From: Larix kaempferi
Taxonomy: Eukaryota; Streptophyta; Pinopsida; Pinales; Pinaceae
Reading direction: 5' to 3'
NCBI GenBank assembly: GCA_027924585.1
Contig: BSBM01000151.1
Location: 9,147,501-9,211,500, forward strand
DNA: 64,000 bases
In this document: in pieces, positions 22,473 through 33,028 of the stretch
How positions within the stretch are numbered: position 1 is the stretch's first letter
Layout of the letters: every line of letters starts with the position of its first letter
Notes under the pieces: model-generated
Seen by the model: only the letters and a program-made list of their open reading frames with translations
Database searches by the model: none
Told to the model about the DNA's origin: nothing
Translations under genes and position numbers: made by a program

Positions 22473-23336
22473 GTGGCTGTTGTCACTCGTGGAGGCAAGA
22501 CGACTGGGGAAGATGGTTTGCGCCCACTGATTCAGTTAGCTGGTCAAAAGACGGTACCCTTCGACATTGATACGGAGCGAGAGACATTCCTGGAGGCACG
22601 TTGCACGTTGGAGAAAGATCGCGGTAAGGCTGTTGTTTGCGATATGCCACCTGTCTTTGATGCCACATCAGACGCCGATCGACCACCCCCAGGGACATTG
22701 CAGAAGTTCCTTGAAAGCTGTCTGTCATTGGCACGAGACCCAACTACCCTGGTTGAGATTGAGGGTTGGTTGCAGCGATTTCTGAAAGGACGGAAGGTGT
22801 CGGAAGTAAACTCCTTACAACGACGGAAGACTGGCAAGGAAATACGAATGAATATTCAGATTGGTGACTATGATGTTGACTCTGTGATTATTGACCTTGG
22901 TTCGGATGTTAACATCTTAACCAAGCAAGCGTGGCAGAAGATGGGGAGTCCCCCATTGAGCTGGTCTCCTATGCAGCTCCGGTTGGTTAACCATGCCAAG
23001 GTAACACCCATTGGGCGAGTTCCGCGGCTCACGATTGATATTGAGGGCATGAAGACTTATGTTGATTTTGATGTTATTGAAGTGGTTGAGGGAGGAAGCT
23101 CTTATCCAGCTCTCTTGGGGATCGGATGGGCTAACGATAGTGGAGCTGTAATCAACTTCAAGAAGCGCATGATGACCTTTGAGAATCGCGATTTTAGAGT
23201 CATAGCCCCATTGGATCCGGCTGAAGGACGCCGATATGTTGAACCTGTAAGAGATGATGACACCGTTGGATGGGACCACGCATTCAACATTTCAGAAGAT
23301 TATATTCATCCCACTGTCCACGGTGAGTTGGAGTGA
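22473..23336 (+). pseudogene. Retropepsin-like protease region, element F
   Basis: An uninterrupted frame of 287 codons in the main frame. The protease motif is VIIDLGSDVNIL (about 22885-22920), with Leu in place of the usual Ser or Thr after the catalytic Asp. Downstream are PRLTIDIEGMKTYVDFDVIEV and YPALLGIGWAND, typical of this fold. It would process the polyprotein. The frame continues past the stop at 23334 into the extra capsid-like stretch. The Leu may be natural to the lineage or a mutation. Confidence 0.8.
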
Positions 23337-23996
23337 CACAGCGAGAGCTTTGCGTCTTCCGACTCTGATGATGCGTTGAAACACTGGCAGAATCGCATGC
23401 ATGAAGTATCAGTCCGGAAATGTGGTTTAGTTACGCAATACTTGTGTCATGTTGCGACAGAAACGATCACATTTCCTGTCTATGAGGGGTTGCCTGGTCT
23501 AAACAACTTTGTAGAAGAGTTTGAAGACTGCATCCCAGAACCATAGCGATTGCTGGCTTTGGAGGAAGTACTGAAGGCTGCTCCAGCACGCTGGTGGGAA
23601 ACACATAAGAAATTCATTAAAGATTGGTCACAGTGTCGAAGGTTGATGATGGTTCGGTTTGGCGATATTGAAGTATATCACACTGGAAAGTATGATGGCC
23701 GGACTGATCCTAGTGATCATGTGATGGAGTGCCAACGATTGTGGGTAGCGCGACCCAGAGATGAGTGGGTTTATGCTTTTGTCCATACTTTGGAGGAGAT
23801 ACCATGCTTGTGGTACAATGCAGTCGAGTTGCGCCGTGACATTACAACATGGGGGGAGTTGACGATCTGTTTCACTCATACGTTCACGTTTGTGGATGCC
23901 AACCCTGATGTCCATAACGCCTTGCAGCTCATCCGCAACGTGATATTTTAGGTTGTTCCGGCGGCCTACCCTGTCGATCCACACACCCACTATCAG
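23337..23996 (+). pseudogene. Second capsid-like (Retrotrans_gag-like) domain between protease and RT, element F
   Basis: It lies in the same frame as protease and RT, broken only by stops at 23544 and 23949. The segment APARWWETHKKFIKDW (about 23580-23630) is followed by KYDGRTDPSDHVMECQRLW, then VYAFVHTLEEIPCLWYNAVE and WGELTICFTHTF (to about 23890). This order, Y-G-x-DP-x-DH, then a region ending W-Y, then W-x-x-L-x-x-x-F, is the pattern of gag capsid domains. The true gag of F is about 2.5 kb upstream. I recall similar strings in plant proteins annotated as uncharacterised, so the domain may be a lineage trait. Confidence 0.65.
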
Positions 23997-25640
23997 ATGC
24001 AGTCTATCATGGAGTGCTTCAACATTAATGGTGGCCCGGAGGACGATGATGATCCCTGGAATGTTAACATTCCTGAATCTAAAGGAAGTCGCGATGTGGT
24101 CCCACTTGTTGCGCCAAGTAATCCGTTCAGTCAACCATTGCAGCTTCACAAGATGAATATCGACACCGAAGCTACTCCCAAGTTTGCTAATGTTGGGGAT
24201 TATTGGGATGTTGAGATGATGAGTAAGGTTACCAAGTTACTGCATGAATTTCAAGACGTGTTTCCCACGAAGTTTTTCGAAATGAAGGGAATCCTGGGTG
24301 ATTTAGGAGAGATGAAGATTCCATTAAAACCAGATGCTAAGCCAGTCCGACAACGACCTTATCGGCTAAATCCGCGACATAAAGAAAAGGTCAAGGCGGA
24401 ACTTGATTGGATGTTGGATGCTGGTATTATCGAACCTGTGGAAGAGTCAGAATGGATCAGTCCTATGGTGGTGCAGGAAAAGAAAACAGGCGAAGTGCAC
24501 ATTTGTGTCGACTTGCGGAAGTTGAACGATGCCTGCTTGCATGACCCTTTTCCGACCCCGTTTACTGATGAAGTACTTGGAGTGGGTGGCCATGAGATGT
24601 ATTCTTTCACTGATGGATTCTTTGGCTACCATCAGATTCGCATTGCCAAGGAAGATCGCCATAAGACAACTTTCATTACTGAATGGGGTTGCTTTCAGTA
24701 CACGGTCATGCCGTTTGGTTTGAAGAATGCACCTGCGATATTCTCCCGGGTTGTTGTTGCCGCATTCAAAGATTTTATTCAGAAGTTTTTGCAGGTATAT
24801 ATGGATGATTGGACTGTTTATGTATTGATTCATGATCATTTGGCCAATCTACGGTTAATGCTTGAGCGATGTCGACAACACCAGATATCGCTGAACTTGA
24901 AGAAATGTATTTTCTGTGCACCGTTTGGGATATTGCTGGGTCATATTGTGTGTAAGCAAGGATTACTGGTTGATCCAGCCAAAATTGCGCTTATTTTGGG
25001 GTTGCAACCGCCAACCACCGTTAAGCAGTTGCGCGCGACCTTGGGTCATACGGGCTACTATCGCAAGTTCATTAGGGGTTATGTTGCGATTACTGCCCTT
25101 ATGGAAAATTTGTTGAAGAAGGACGCGACATTCCAGTGGAGCCCGGAATGTCAGGATAGTTTCGAAACGCTCAAGGCGAAGATGGCGTCGGCTCCGATCT
25201 TGTTCTTTCCGGATTGGAGTAAGGAATTCCATGTCCATGTTGATGCTTCATCGGTTGCACTAGTGGTTGCATTGGCTCAACTAGAAGAAAGCGACATTGA
25301 TCATCCCATTGCTTTTTCCAGTCGAAAGCTGTCCTCTGCAGAACGCAATTACATTACCACAGAACGCGAAGGTCTGGCCATGGTCTACGTGCTGCAGAAA
25401 TTCAGGCATTATTTGTTGGGTGGCCACTTTAAAATGTTTACTGATCATTCTGCATTGAAATACTTGGTCAATAAGCCTGTGTTGGGGGGGAATATCTGCC
25501 GGTAGCTACTTTTGTTTCAGGAGTTCGATTTCAAAGTCATTGTGAAACTGGGGCGATTGAATGCTGGACCAGATCATTTGTCACAGATTGATACAAGGGA
25601 GGAACCGACCAATATCGAAGATGGGTTGCCGGATGCCCAA
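23997..25640 (+). pseudogene. Reverse transcriptase and RNase H, element F
   Basis: The frame runs from 23997 to 25505 uninterrupted and continues after one stop (25503). RT shows IPLKPDAKPVRQRPYRLNP, then VHICVDLRKLNDAC, then TVMPFGLKNAPAIFSRV, and the catalytic VYMDDWTVYV near 24800. RNase H shows VHVDASS (about 25228), SSAERNYITTEREGLAM and FTDHSALKYL, carrying the D, E and D catalytic residues. The stop reads TAG where relatives have Trp (RW-LLLQEFDF). The gag-pol frame of this part is therefore almost intact. Confidence 0.93.
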
Positions 25641-26939
25641 CTGTTTCACGTTGCTGCTGCTGATCAATATTTCGATGACATCCTTCAGTTTCTGGTGACC
25701 GGCACCACGCCCGATGACTTTACCATTACTCAGAAGAAGCAATTGGTTGTCAAGGTTGCTGAATTTCAACTAATCGTGGGAGAATTGTATAAATTGGGTG
25801 TTGATGAGATACTACGCAGATGTGTCTTGCCGCATGAGCAAGTGCAGATATTGGCTGAGGCACATGGTGGAGTAGCAGGAGGACACTATGGCGGTCGGGC
25901 GACTGCCTAGAAGATACTATGTGCAGGACTTTGGTGGCCCACATTACATAATGATGCGACAAACTATGCGCGGTCTTGTGACGTTTGTCAACGAACTGGC
26001 AAGCCATCCAGACGGGACAAGATGCCGCTGCTACCTTAAGTGACATTGCAACTGTTTGAAAAATGGGCTGTGGATTTTGTAATACCGATCCATCCACCAG
26101 GGAAACGGATAGGTGCGCGGTATATTATCACGACGACATAATACTTGACCTGATGGGCTGAGGCAACACCTGTAGTTGATTTCTCTGCCACAACGGCTAC
26201 TCGATTTTTGTTTGATCACATTATCACTCGATTCAGCTGCCCTAAGATATTGCTGAGTGATCAAGGTAACCATTTTCTCAATCACACTATCAGCACATTG
26301 ATGGAAGAATTGTAGATACAACATAAGAAGAGTACACCCTACCACCCACAGGCGAATGGAACGGTGGAGGCGTTTAACAAAGTGTTGGAGCATGCGTTGA
26401 CAAAGGTGTGTAATGCGAACCGCGACGACTGGGATCTGAAAGTTCCAGCGGTATTGTGGGCCTATCGCACCACATGTAAAAGGTTGACCGGTCAGACACC
26501 TTTTAAGCTGGTATATGGGAAGGAAGCAATTATGCCTATGGAGTACATTGTTCCCAGTTTACGAATTGCGGTTGTTACGAGCATGGATGATGTTACAGCA
26601 TTAGACGAATGTCTAGCACAATTGGTGGAGCTGGAAGAGGATCGATTTATCGCTGGATTTCACCAAGGAGTGGAGAAGGATCGCCAGAAGGCATGGCATG
26701 ATCGCCACATTAAAAGTTAGCAGTTTCAGCAAGGCGACTTAATGTTACTATACGACAGTAAGTTTATGAAACATCCAGGCAAGTTGCAGATGCATTGGCT
26801 GGGTCCCTATCGCATCAATAGTATTACTTCAGGAGGAGCGGTTCAGTTGCAACGATTGGATGGGGGGATGCTCCCCAAGATGGTAAATGGTCACAGGTTG
26901 AAGCCCTATCGATCGGGCTTGGAGCAGTGCGATGTCTAA
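25641..26939 (+). pseudogene. Integrase, element F
   Basis: The zinc-binding part has H and H in AEAHGGVAGGHYGG and two Cys in SCDVCQRTGK (about 25855-26000). The DDE core has WAVDF (about 26069), LLSDQGNHF (about 26250) and [16 protein letters not shown] (about 26345-26390). The C-terminal part has [12 protein letters not shown] and LHWLGPYRI-like LQMHWLGPYRI. It ends at the stop 26937-26939 without a chromodomain. Stops at 25908, 26037, 26142, 26157, 26313 and 26718 interrupt it; all fit CAG, CAA or CGA origins. Confidence 0.9.
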
Positions 26940-28106
26940 GTCGCATTAGCAAAAAAAAATAAAAAAAATGACGATGATTGTTGCAGGTTGCTTGGTGGCA
27001 GATGGCGCACCAACAGAAGAAGGTATGAGATAGTAGGGAGGCTTGTACCGCAAGTTTGGATCAGTTGGAGACTCATGGCATTATTACGACTAGGACCAAC
27101 GTCAGATTTTGTTCAAAGAGTTGTAATGATTACGGAGGATTTGGAGGTACGGGGCAATGTTGTGACGACTTCTCCACTAGTATTTTGTCACCGCTGCCCA
27201 TCATCCATATACATGAGTGCACCTCGCCGAGTTAGCCGAACTACCACAAGATGACGACATGTTTTTCACATGGCACGTAGGGCCGATACGATCAACACAC
27301 TGTGAGGCGATTGCTCACACATTGGCACGTAGGATCTTCGGTGACAGTATGGATACCCCTCTGGTTGCGTCAGTTGATGGGGTCACACACACAGATGAGA
27401 TATAGTGGGACATCATTCCCACTATCATCACCCGGGAACGGTCCGACTATAAGTAGCCGATGCAACTGGTAGCTTGCTACAATGAAGTTATTCCGAACTA
27501 GAGTGGTTATGTTGGTTGATCAATTTAGGAGTTGATTTGTGAGGAATTCCAAGGAGGCTGTGGAAATTCTTCACTTTGTTTCCCGTGGCAGCACCCCAAG
27601 GGCCCTGCGAGCCTGAACGATGAGTGTCCCTGAGCGCCTTGATATGGTGGGTGCACTTACACTGTGTTATGCCCGAGATGAGGGTTGGTTCAACATGTTT
27701 AAGTATGCATTAGTTGTTCGAAGGATCGTGCTTTTCTCGACCAATGAGGTGGTTGGGACCGGAGCTCCCCGACCATAAAAGGAGACGATTGCCAGTGCGA
27801 AATAGATGTGCCAGAGTCATCTGTGAAGTTCGCATCTGGGTACTGTTCGTCCTCTTTTCCTTCCTGTTGGTACCAGTCCAAGAGACTCGAGGATGAGTTT
27901 GAGAAGTACATGACAGCAAGTCAGGCGCTAACAATTTTGGGTTAAACATACAACACAATGCGTCGACGATCCATGTAGCAGAAGGAGCGGGACAACACCG
28001 CATGGTCCAGATAGCAAGAACAGTTACTGAAACAGTTCAGTTTGAAGGCACCTTTTCCAACAGTTGACGTGGCTCGAGGGCGAGCCACAAGATTGTGTTG
28101 GGGGCC
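26940..28106 (+). other. Long 3' region between integrase and 3' LTR, element F
   Basis: About 1.17 kb. Short broken frames exist (for example 27217-27405 with LPQDDDMFFTWHVG), but none has a recognisable domain. It may hold the remains of an extra 3' protein. The purine tract before the LTR is poor (GTGTTGGGGGCC). Confidence 0.5.
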
Positions 28107-28935
28107 TGTTGGCAGGCAGTTTGATGGGGAAAATCGTGGTACCGTTGACGCCGCGACACGCCAGAAGAGGGCGCGAAAGGAGTATTTTGTGCCAAAGGAC
28201 ACCGCAGTTGGAGGGTTTTGGGTCACTTGGACCATAAATTATGTAATAGTGAGTCAGTATACCGCGGTATGCAGATTTTTGGGGTCATTTGGACCAAGTC
28301 AATTAGATATTGGGTCAATTATCCATAAGTGTTGGTTAGGGAGTCAGTTGTAAGTGGACAAATATTGTAAGGGAAAAAGCCTATAAATAGATGAGAGTTG
28401 TAAGTGTTAGGAGGAGGCATGCATGAGAGAAAGAAGACAAATTGGATGCAAGATCCGTGGTTTTGCTGGTGTATAATCGCGGCAGTAATATAATGATGTT
28501 TTGGTACAAACTTTGTGCAATGTTGCGATGTATGAATGTTGTTTGATGCAATGTCTGCTTATTGTTGCCTTGATGATAAATGCTGTGATTAAGTAGTATG
28601 TTTTATGTAGAATGTGATGATAAATGCTGCGATGAAGGAAATGGTATAACTCCTTGAATGCTGCGATGAAATGATATGTTATAACTCCTTGTCGAATGTT
28701 TAATTTTTCTGGTTAAAGTACCACAATAGAGTTAGTCCACGTAGCCACAACTCTCCTCCTCCCTCGATGGTAACATGGTTTTGTCTGCTCTTCATGGACG
28801 CCTCGGGTGAGACCTCATCCGCTCTGTGGGTGTTGATGGGTGGGCTCAAACCTGCCCGGGCTGGTGCCCAGGGAGACTGTGGTATGCGTCGACAGTGAGG
28901 TGAACCCCTTTCAACTGAGGTCGCGTTGGTCAACA
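28107..28935 (+). repeat. 3' LTR of element F (829 bp)
   Basis: It starts TGTTGGCAGGCAG and ends GTTGGTCAACA, pairing with 19115-19942. TATAAATA is at 28382-28389. The leader of element B resumes at 28936. Confidence 0.93.
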
Positions 28936-29140
28936 AAAATTTGCAGATCTCAAATTACGAATATACCAGGATGATTAGCTCATCAAGGCGCATCTTTCTA
29001 TCTTTCAGAAGTTTGAAATTCAAAGTTTGATTTTTTAGGGTTTTTCTGACAAACCCTAATCCGGGACTAGATCCAATTTTCAGCAAATCAAGTGGTAAGA
29101 CCTAAATATTTTCTATTTCCATTTGAAGTACTCTTTAAAG

Positions 29141-30439
29141 ATGTCTCACCACACCAAGCTTGAGGATAAGCTTGAAGGGGCTGATAACTTCCAAGCATGG
29201 AAGTATAAGATTGGGTTAATCCTGGAAGAAAATGAGTTGGACACTTATATAAGTGAAGAGGTCCCTATCCCAGAGGGAGAAGAGGCTAAGGCTCTTCACA
29301 AGAAGAACTTGGTCAAGGCAAAGAGGACCATTGTTGATTCTATCAAGGACCATCTCATCCCACATGTGTCATCTCCGAAGACACCTAAGTAGATGTTTGA
29401 TTCCCTCACCAAGCTATTTGAAGGAAAGAACATAAATCGGAAAATGACTCTGCGGAATCAATTGAAAGGAGTAAAGCTTTAGAATGGAGAGACCATTCAA
29501 TCCTATTTCTCCAAGGTCTCTTAGATCAAGGAACAACTTGAAGCTGTGGATGAAGTGGTGGAGAACGGTAAAATTGTCATGACCACTCTGAATGGCCTAC
29601 CTAGGTCATGGGATTCCTTTATTCAAGGAATTTGTGCAAGAAGGAAGTTGATCTCCTTTAGTAGACTGTGGGAGGAATGTTCACAAGAAGAGGCTAGTCT
29701 TGTAGCCCGAGAAGAAAAGATGGGAAGTGAAGATCAAGCTCTCACAGCTCACACCAAAAGAAGCAAGCCCAAGAAGGAGCACTCTCATCACAAGAAACCT
29801 TTTCAAAAGGGTAAGAAGGATCTAAGATGCTTCACATGTAATGAGAAGGGACACTTTGCTACAGTTTTTTCCAAGAACAAAAAGGGCTTCAACAAAAACA
29901 AGAAGAAGGGAAACAAAAATAGATATCATACTCATGCTGCTGAGGATGATGAACCTCCCAAGAAGAAGGCTAGAGCAAAAAGTGATGACTCATCTAGTGA
30001 AGATGAATTTGTTCTAATCTCTACTCTCACAGGTACTGTCTCTCATGGATGTAATGATTGGATTATTGATAGTGGGGCTTCCAAACACATGATTGGGTTT
30101 GAAGAATCTTTTGCAAATCTATCTGAACATGAGTCACCCCATAAGGTGAATCTTGGGGATGACTATCAATATCCTATCAAAGGAAGTGGTGAAACCTCCT
30201 ACAACCTAGACTCTGGGAAGTCTTTGAAGATGAAAGATGTTCTATATGTACCTGGGCTCAAGAAGAACCTACTCTCCATATCTACATTGGATGCAAAAGG
30301 CATGAAGGTTGCATTTGTAGATGGCCAAGTACTCATGTGGCCAAATGGTAAGACCATAGATGATGCAGTAGTGATTGGAGAGCAAGAGGGAAAATTGTAC
30401 AAATTGAAGGGACAACCTGAACATGTTATGGTGACATGA
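29141..30439 (+). pseudogene. Copia gag and protease, element B
   Basis: The start at 29141 (MSHHTKLEDKLEGADNF) begins the capsid. Stops at 29390, 29480 and 29522 interrupt it in one frame, which then stays open from 29546 to 30439. The conserved TTLNGLPRSWDSFIQGICAR segment is present. The zinc knuckle CFTCNEKGHFATVF has Phe in place of the last Cys, as in element E. A Lys-rich linker and acidic stretch lead to the protease motif WIIDSGASKHMIG (about 30057-30095), then the GAG-pre-integrase part ending LKGQPEHVMVT. The frame stops there; no integrase follows. Confidence 0.9.
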
Positions 30440-30829
30440 AGACAAAGATTCATCCATAGTCATGGATCACATAGAGGGTTTTGCAAATGTTAACTTATGA
30501 GTTATGCAGGTCATTGAAGAGAACAAGAAAAAATTGCTAGACATAACTAGCAAATATGATGACCAAGTATGTTTTTCCTATATCAAAGGATCTTATACTT
30601 TTGCATGATTGATAATGATTACCCATGAATTTACAAGTTTGAGTAATCTAGGGTTTATACATATTATGTCTCTTACCTTGATTGATGATATGACTAACTA
30701 GAAGAGTTCTATAGTCAAATATGAATATGCATGAGTAAGAGAAGTCTTCCCTGAAACCTTCAATGATAATGCTTATTATCTGTGTTTGAAATGATCATGA
30801 CTATACATGTTTAAGATTATTTTGTTTTG
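30440..30829 (+). other. Non-coding stretch after protease, element B, left of C
   Basis: It aligns with the non-coding stretch after protease in E (minus, 56392 downward) and D (minus, about 51060 downward): 'caaagattcatccat', 'gtcattgaagagaacaagaa', 'gtatgtttttcctatatca'. The last five bases, TTTTG, are the left target duplication of element C. Confidence 0.7.
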
Positions 30830-32971
30830 TGTCATGTTCCCATATTTTTCTATGGTCCATGGGGTAATTTTGGCCTAAGTCACCTAGGCAATAATTATTT
30901 AATTAATGAGCAAGTATGGAAACTACCTTATGGAAGATGCCTAAGGTTGTATTTGGGAATTAAATGGACAAGGAGGCCCCCCGATGCAGTTATTAACCCC
31001 ATGACTAAGTTTAAGTGATTGACTAATTGATAAATTAATTAATTGGGAAAATTTTGAGGCATTACACCATAACAATTAATTAATTACTGGATAATTAATT
31101 AATTTCTAAGTTAAATTATTTCTGAGTTGTATTATTTTCATTTAAATGTTTATTGCTAATAAATGTGCCAAGTGGTTGATGACTTGGCTAGGAAATTCGA
31201 ATTGGTAAGTGAGCCAAACTTTCCTAAGTAGTAAAGTCTCAGAAAAGCTAAGGAATGTAGTGGAGACAAGTTGGCAAGATGAACCCAGAAAGGAAACTGA
31301 CAAAAGCTGGCAAAATTAGACAAAAGCAGGAAAGAGGAAAGTAAAGAAAGTGGAAAGATTCAGAAAAGATTTCAGAAAGAAAATAGCAACAACCAGAAAA
31401 TCTACCTAAAGCGCACTTGCCCAAATTCAGTGAAGGAGGTGAATGAAAGAAAGTTTTGAAAGCTCAGAAGTTGCTATTCTCTTCAAGAAAGACGCCCTCA
31501 TGGATTTGGAGTAGAATGGGAAAGTGGGTAAGCTACTCTCATAGGTCACCAAGCCAAGAACTTGTTCAACAGGTCATCATGAAGTTTATAAAAGAATCCA
31601 ACCAACTCCATTTGACAACTTTTGATCATTTATGTTTTCTCATGAGAGCTCTGATGCTTCTCTAGTTGAGTGATTCGCCTCGGCTGTGCTTCTTGGGTGA
31701 TGTGCCCCAAGGCCCATAGTTTCCAGTGAGTATTGTGTAGGTTCATATCGAGATATTGCAGCCATTAACATATGCTTCCAGCCTCCATTGAAGATCCTCA
31801 GTTCTTTGGAGAATAGGATTCCTCCATCAGTGATTCTACAGCTAGTTTTGGTGAAGATTCATCCGTTGAAGAAAATAGATCTTGGGAGTGCACCCAAGTG
31901 CTGAATGAGAGTTGATACAACCATTGTTTCAGACATCATAGGTTTTCAAGATCAGCAACCAACTTCAGATCAGATCCATACTTCTCTTCTCACTCATTCT
32001 CACATTCACAGCTAAATCTAGAGGAGTTTTCCCTGAAGGAGAGGGATGACTTAGTGAATGTGCCCCAGTCAAGTTCAAAAGCTCAGTCCTAATCCTAAAT
32101 CCATAGCAGATCCACAGTAATATTCTAATTCTTCTCTTCATTCTCCATCAAATGTAATGAATATTTAGCCTGTGAGGCACTGTTGTTTTGGAAGGAAGTT
32201 AAATCAATAGAAGAAGAGTTATGATATATTGTTTTTGACCTGTATCTATTCATTATGTTATATCAGAGCCTTATTTAATTTCATAACAGAGTTTATCATT
32301 TATTGGAGCAGTTTGATGGATTAAAATGCAAGACTAGCTAATTGGGTGCTTATTCTAGACTAGTTTCACTAAATTGACTGCTAAATCTTTTCTGAGAGTC
32401 CATTTTGCATTTTTTCAATTGGAGGAGGTTTATAACTCAGTATAGTATCCATATCAGTCTAAAAAATCAGAATTTGGAAGCCTCTTGACCCTTCCTGGAA
32501 AAATAATAAAAATACTAGCTCAGCAATCCCAGAAGAGACCATAAACCCCAGTTCTTCCCAAACTTTCACAAGTATGCAAAAATATATTTTTGAACATAAC
32601 TAGCCATAATTTGACAGATATAAACTCTATCACAAACTTCCAGTATACCCCCCTTGTCCAGTATGCATATGCCAGCTACCCAGGGAGCCTCGAAGTAGAC
32701 ATAGACTTGTTCTATGTTGAAAAGTGAATGGTACTGGTACCTTGTGCATAAGACAAATCTGATTTGACCTCCTTGACCTACTGCTACACCTAACGTCATA
32801 CATTTTCTAGAATTAAATATTCATCCCACCATCCTCAATCCTTACCTCAGTACCCCTCACTTACCTCCTGCCCGGTTCGAAGGATTTGACAGAAAAAGTT
32901 TACTAGTAAAAGTTATTAAAGTTTTTGAAGTGGAGTTAATATTTGGGTCAGATATTGCCCAGGATATTACA
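30830..32971 (+). repeat. 5' LTR of element C (2142 bp)
   Basis: It starts TGTCATGTTCCC and ends CCAGGATATTACA. It contains AT-rich 'aattaattaatt' stretches near 31020-31110 and a TATAAAAG at 31587-31594. Small frames such as those on the minus strand at 32566-32799 recur in the 3' LTR but lack motifs and are not called. Confidence 0.92.
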
Positions 32972-32972
32972 G

Positions 32973-32984
32973 TGGTATCAGAGC
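32973..32984 (+). other. Primer binding site (initiator tRNA-Met), element C
   Basis: TGGTATCAGAGC, one base after the end of the 5' LTR. Confidence 0.93.
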
Positions 32985-33028
32985 TCTTTCCTCTACTCCT
33001 GTGGAAAGAAGACTCTTAATTTAATGAA

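Larger units (their letters stand above)
19115..28935 (+). mobile_element. Element F: Ty3/gypsy retrotransposon with extra capsid-like domain, inside B
   Basis: Two LTRs of about 828 bp flank gag, protease, an extra gag-like stretch, RT-RNase H and integrase, in gypsy order. Flanking AAACT (19110-19114) and AAAAT (28936-28940) match at 4 of 5 bases, fitting an aged target duplication; the host sequence on both sides is the leader of B. From about 21122 to 26939 the coding frame is kept through roughly 5.8 kb with only stop codons, no frameshift. There is no chromodomain. The gross organisation resembles the Athila/Tat side of gypsy, but I did not determine the lineage. Confidence 0.93.

Noticed and set aside
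32566-32799. Small conserved minus-strand protein, also at 62163-62396
   Set aside because: Both copies are in the LTRs of C, so similarity is due to LTR duplication and not to selection on a protein.
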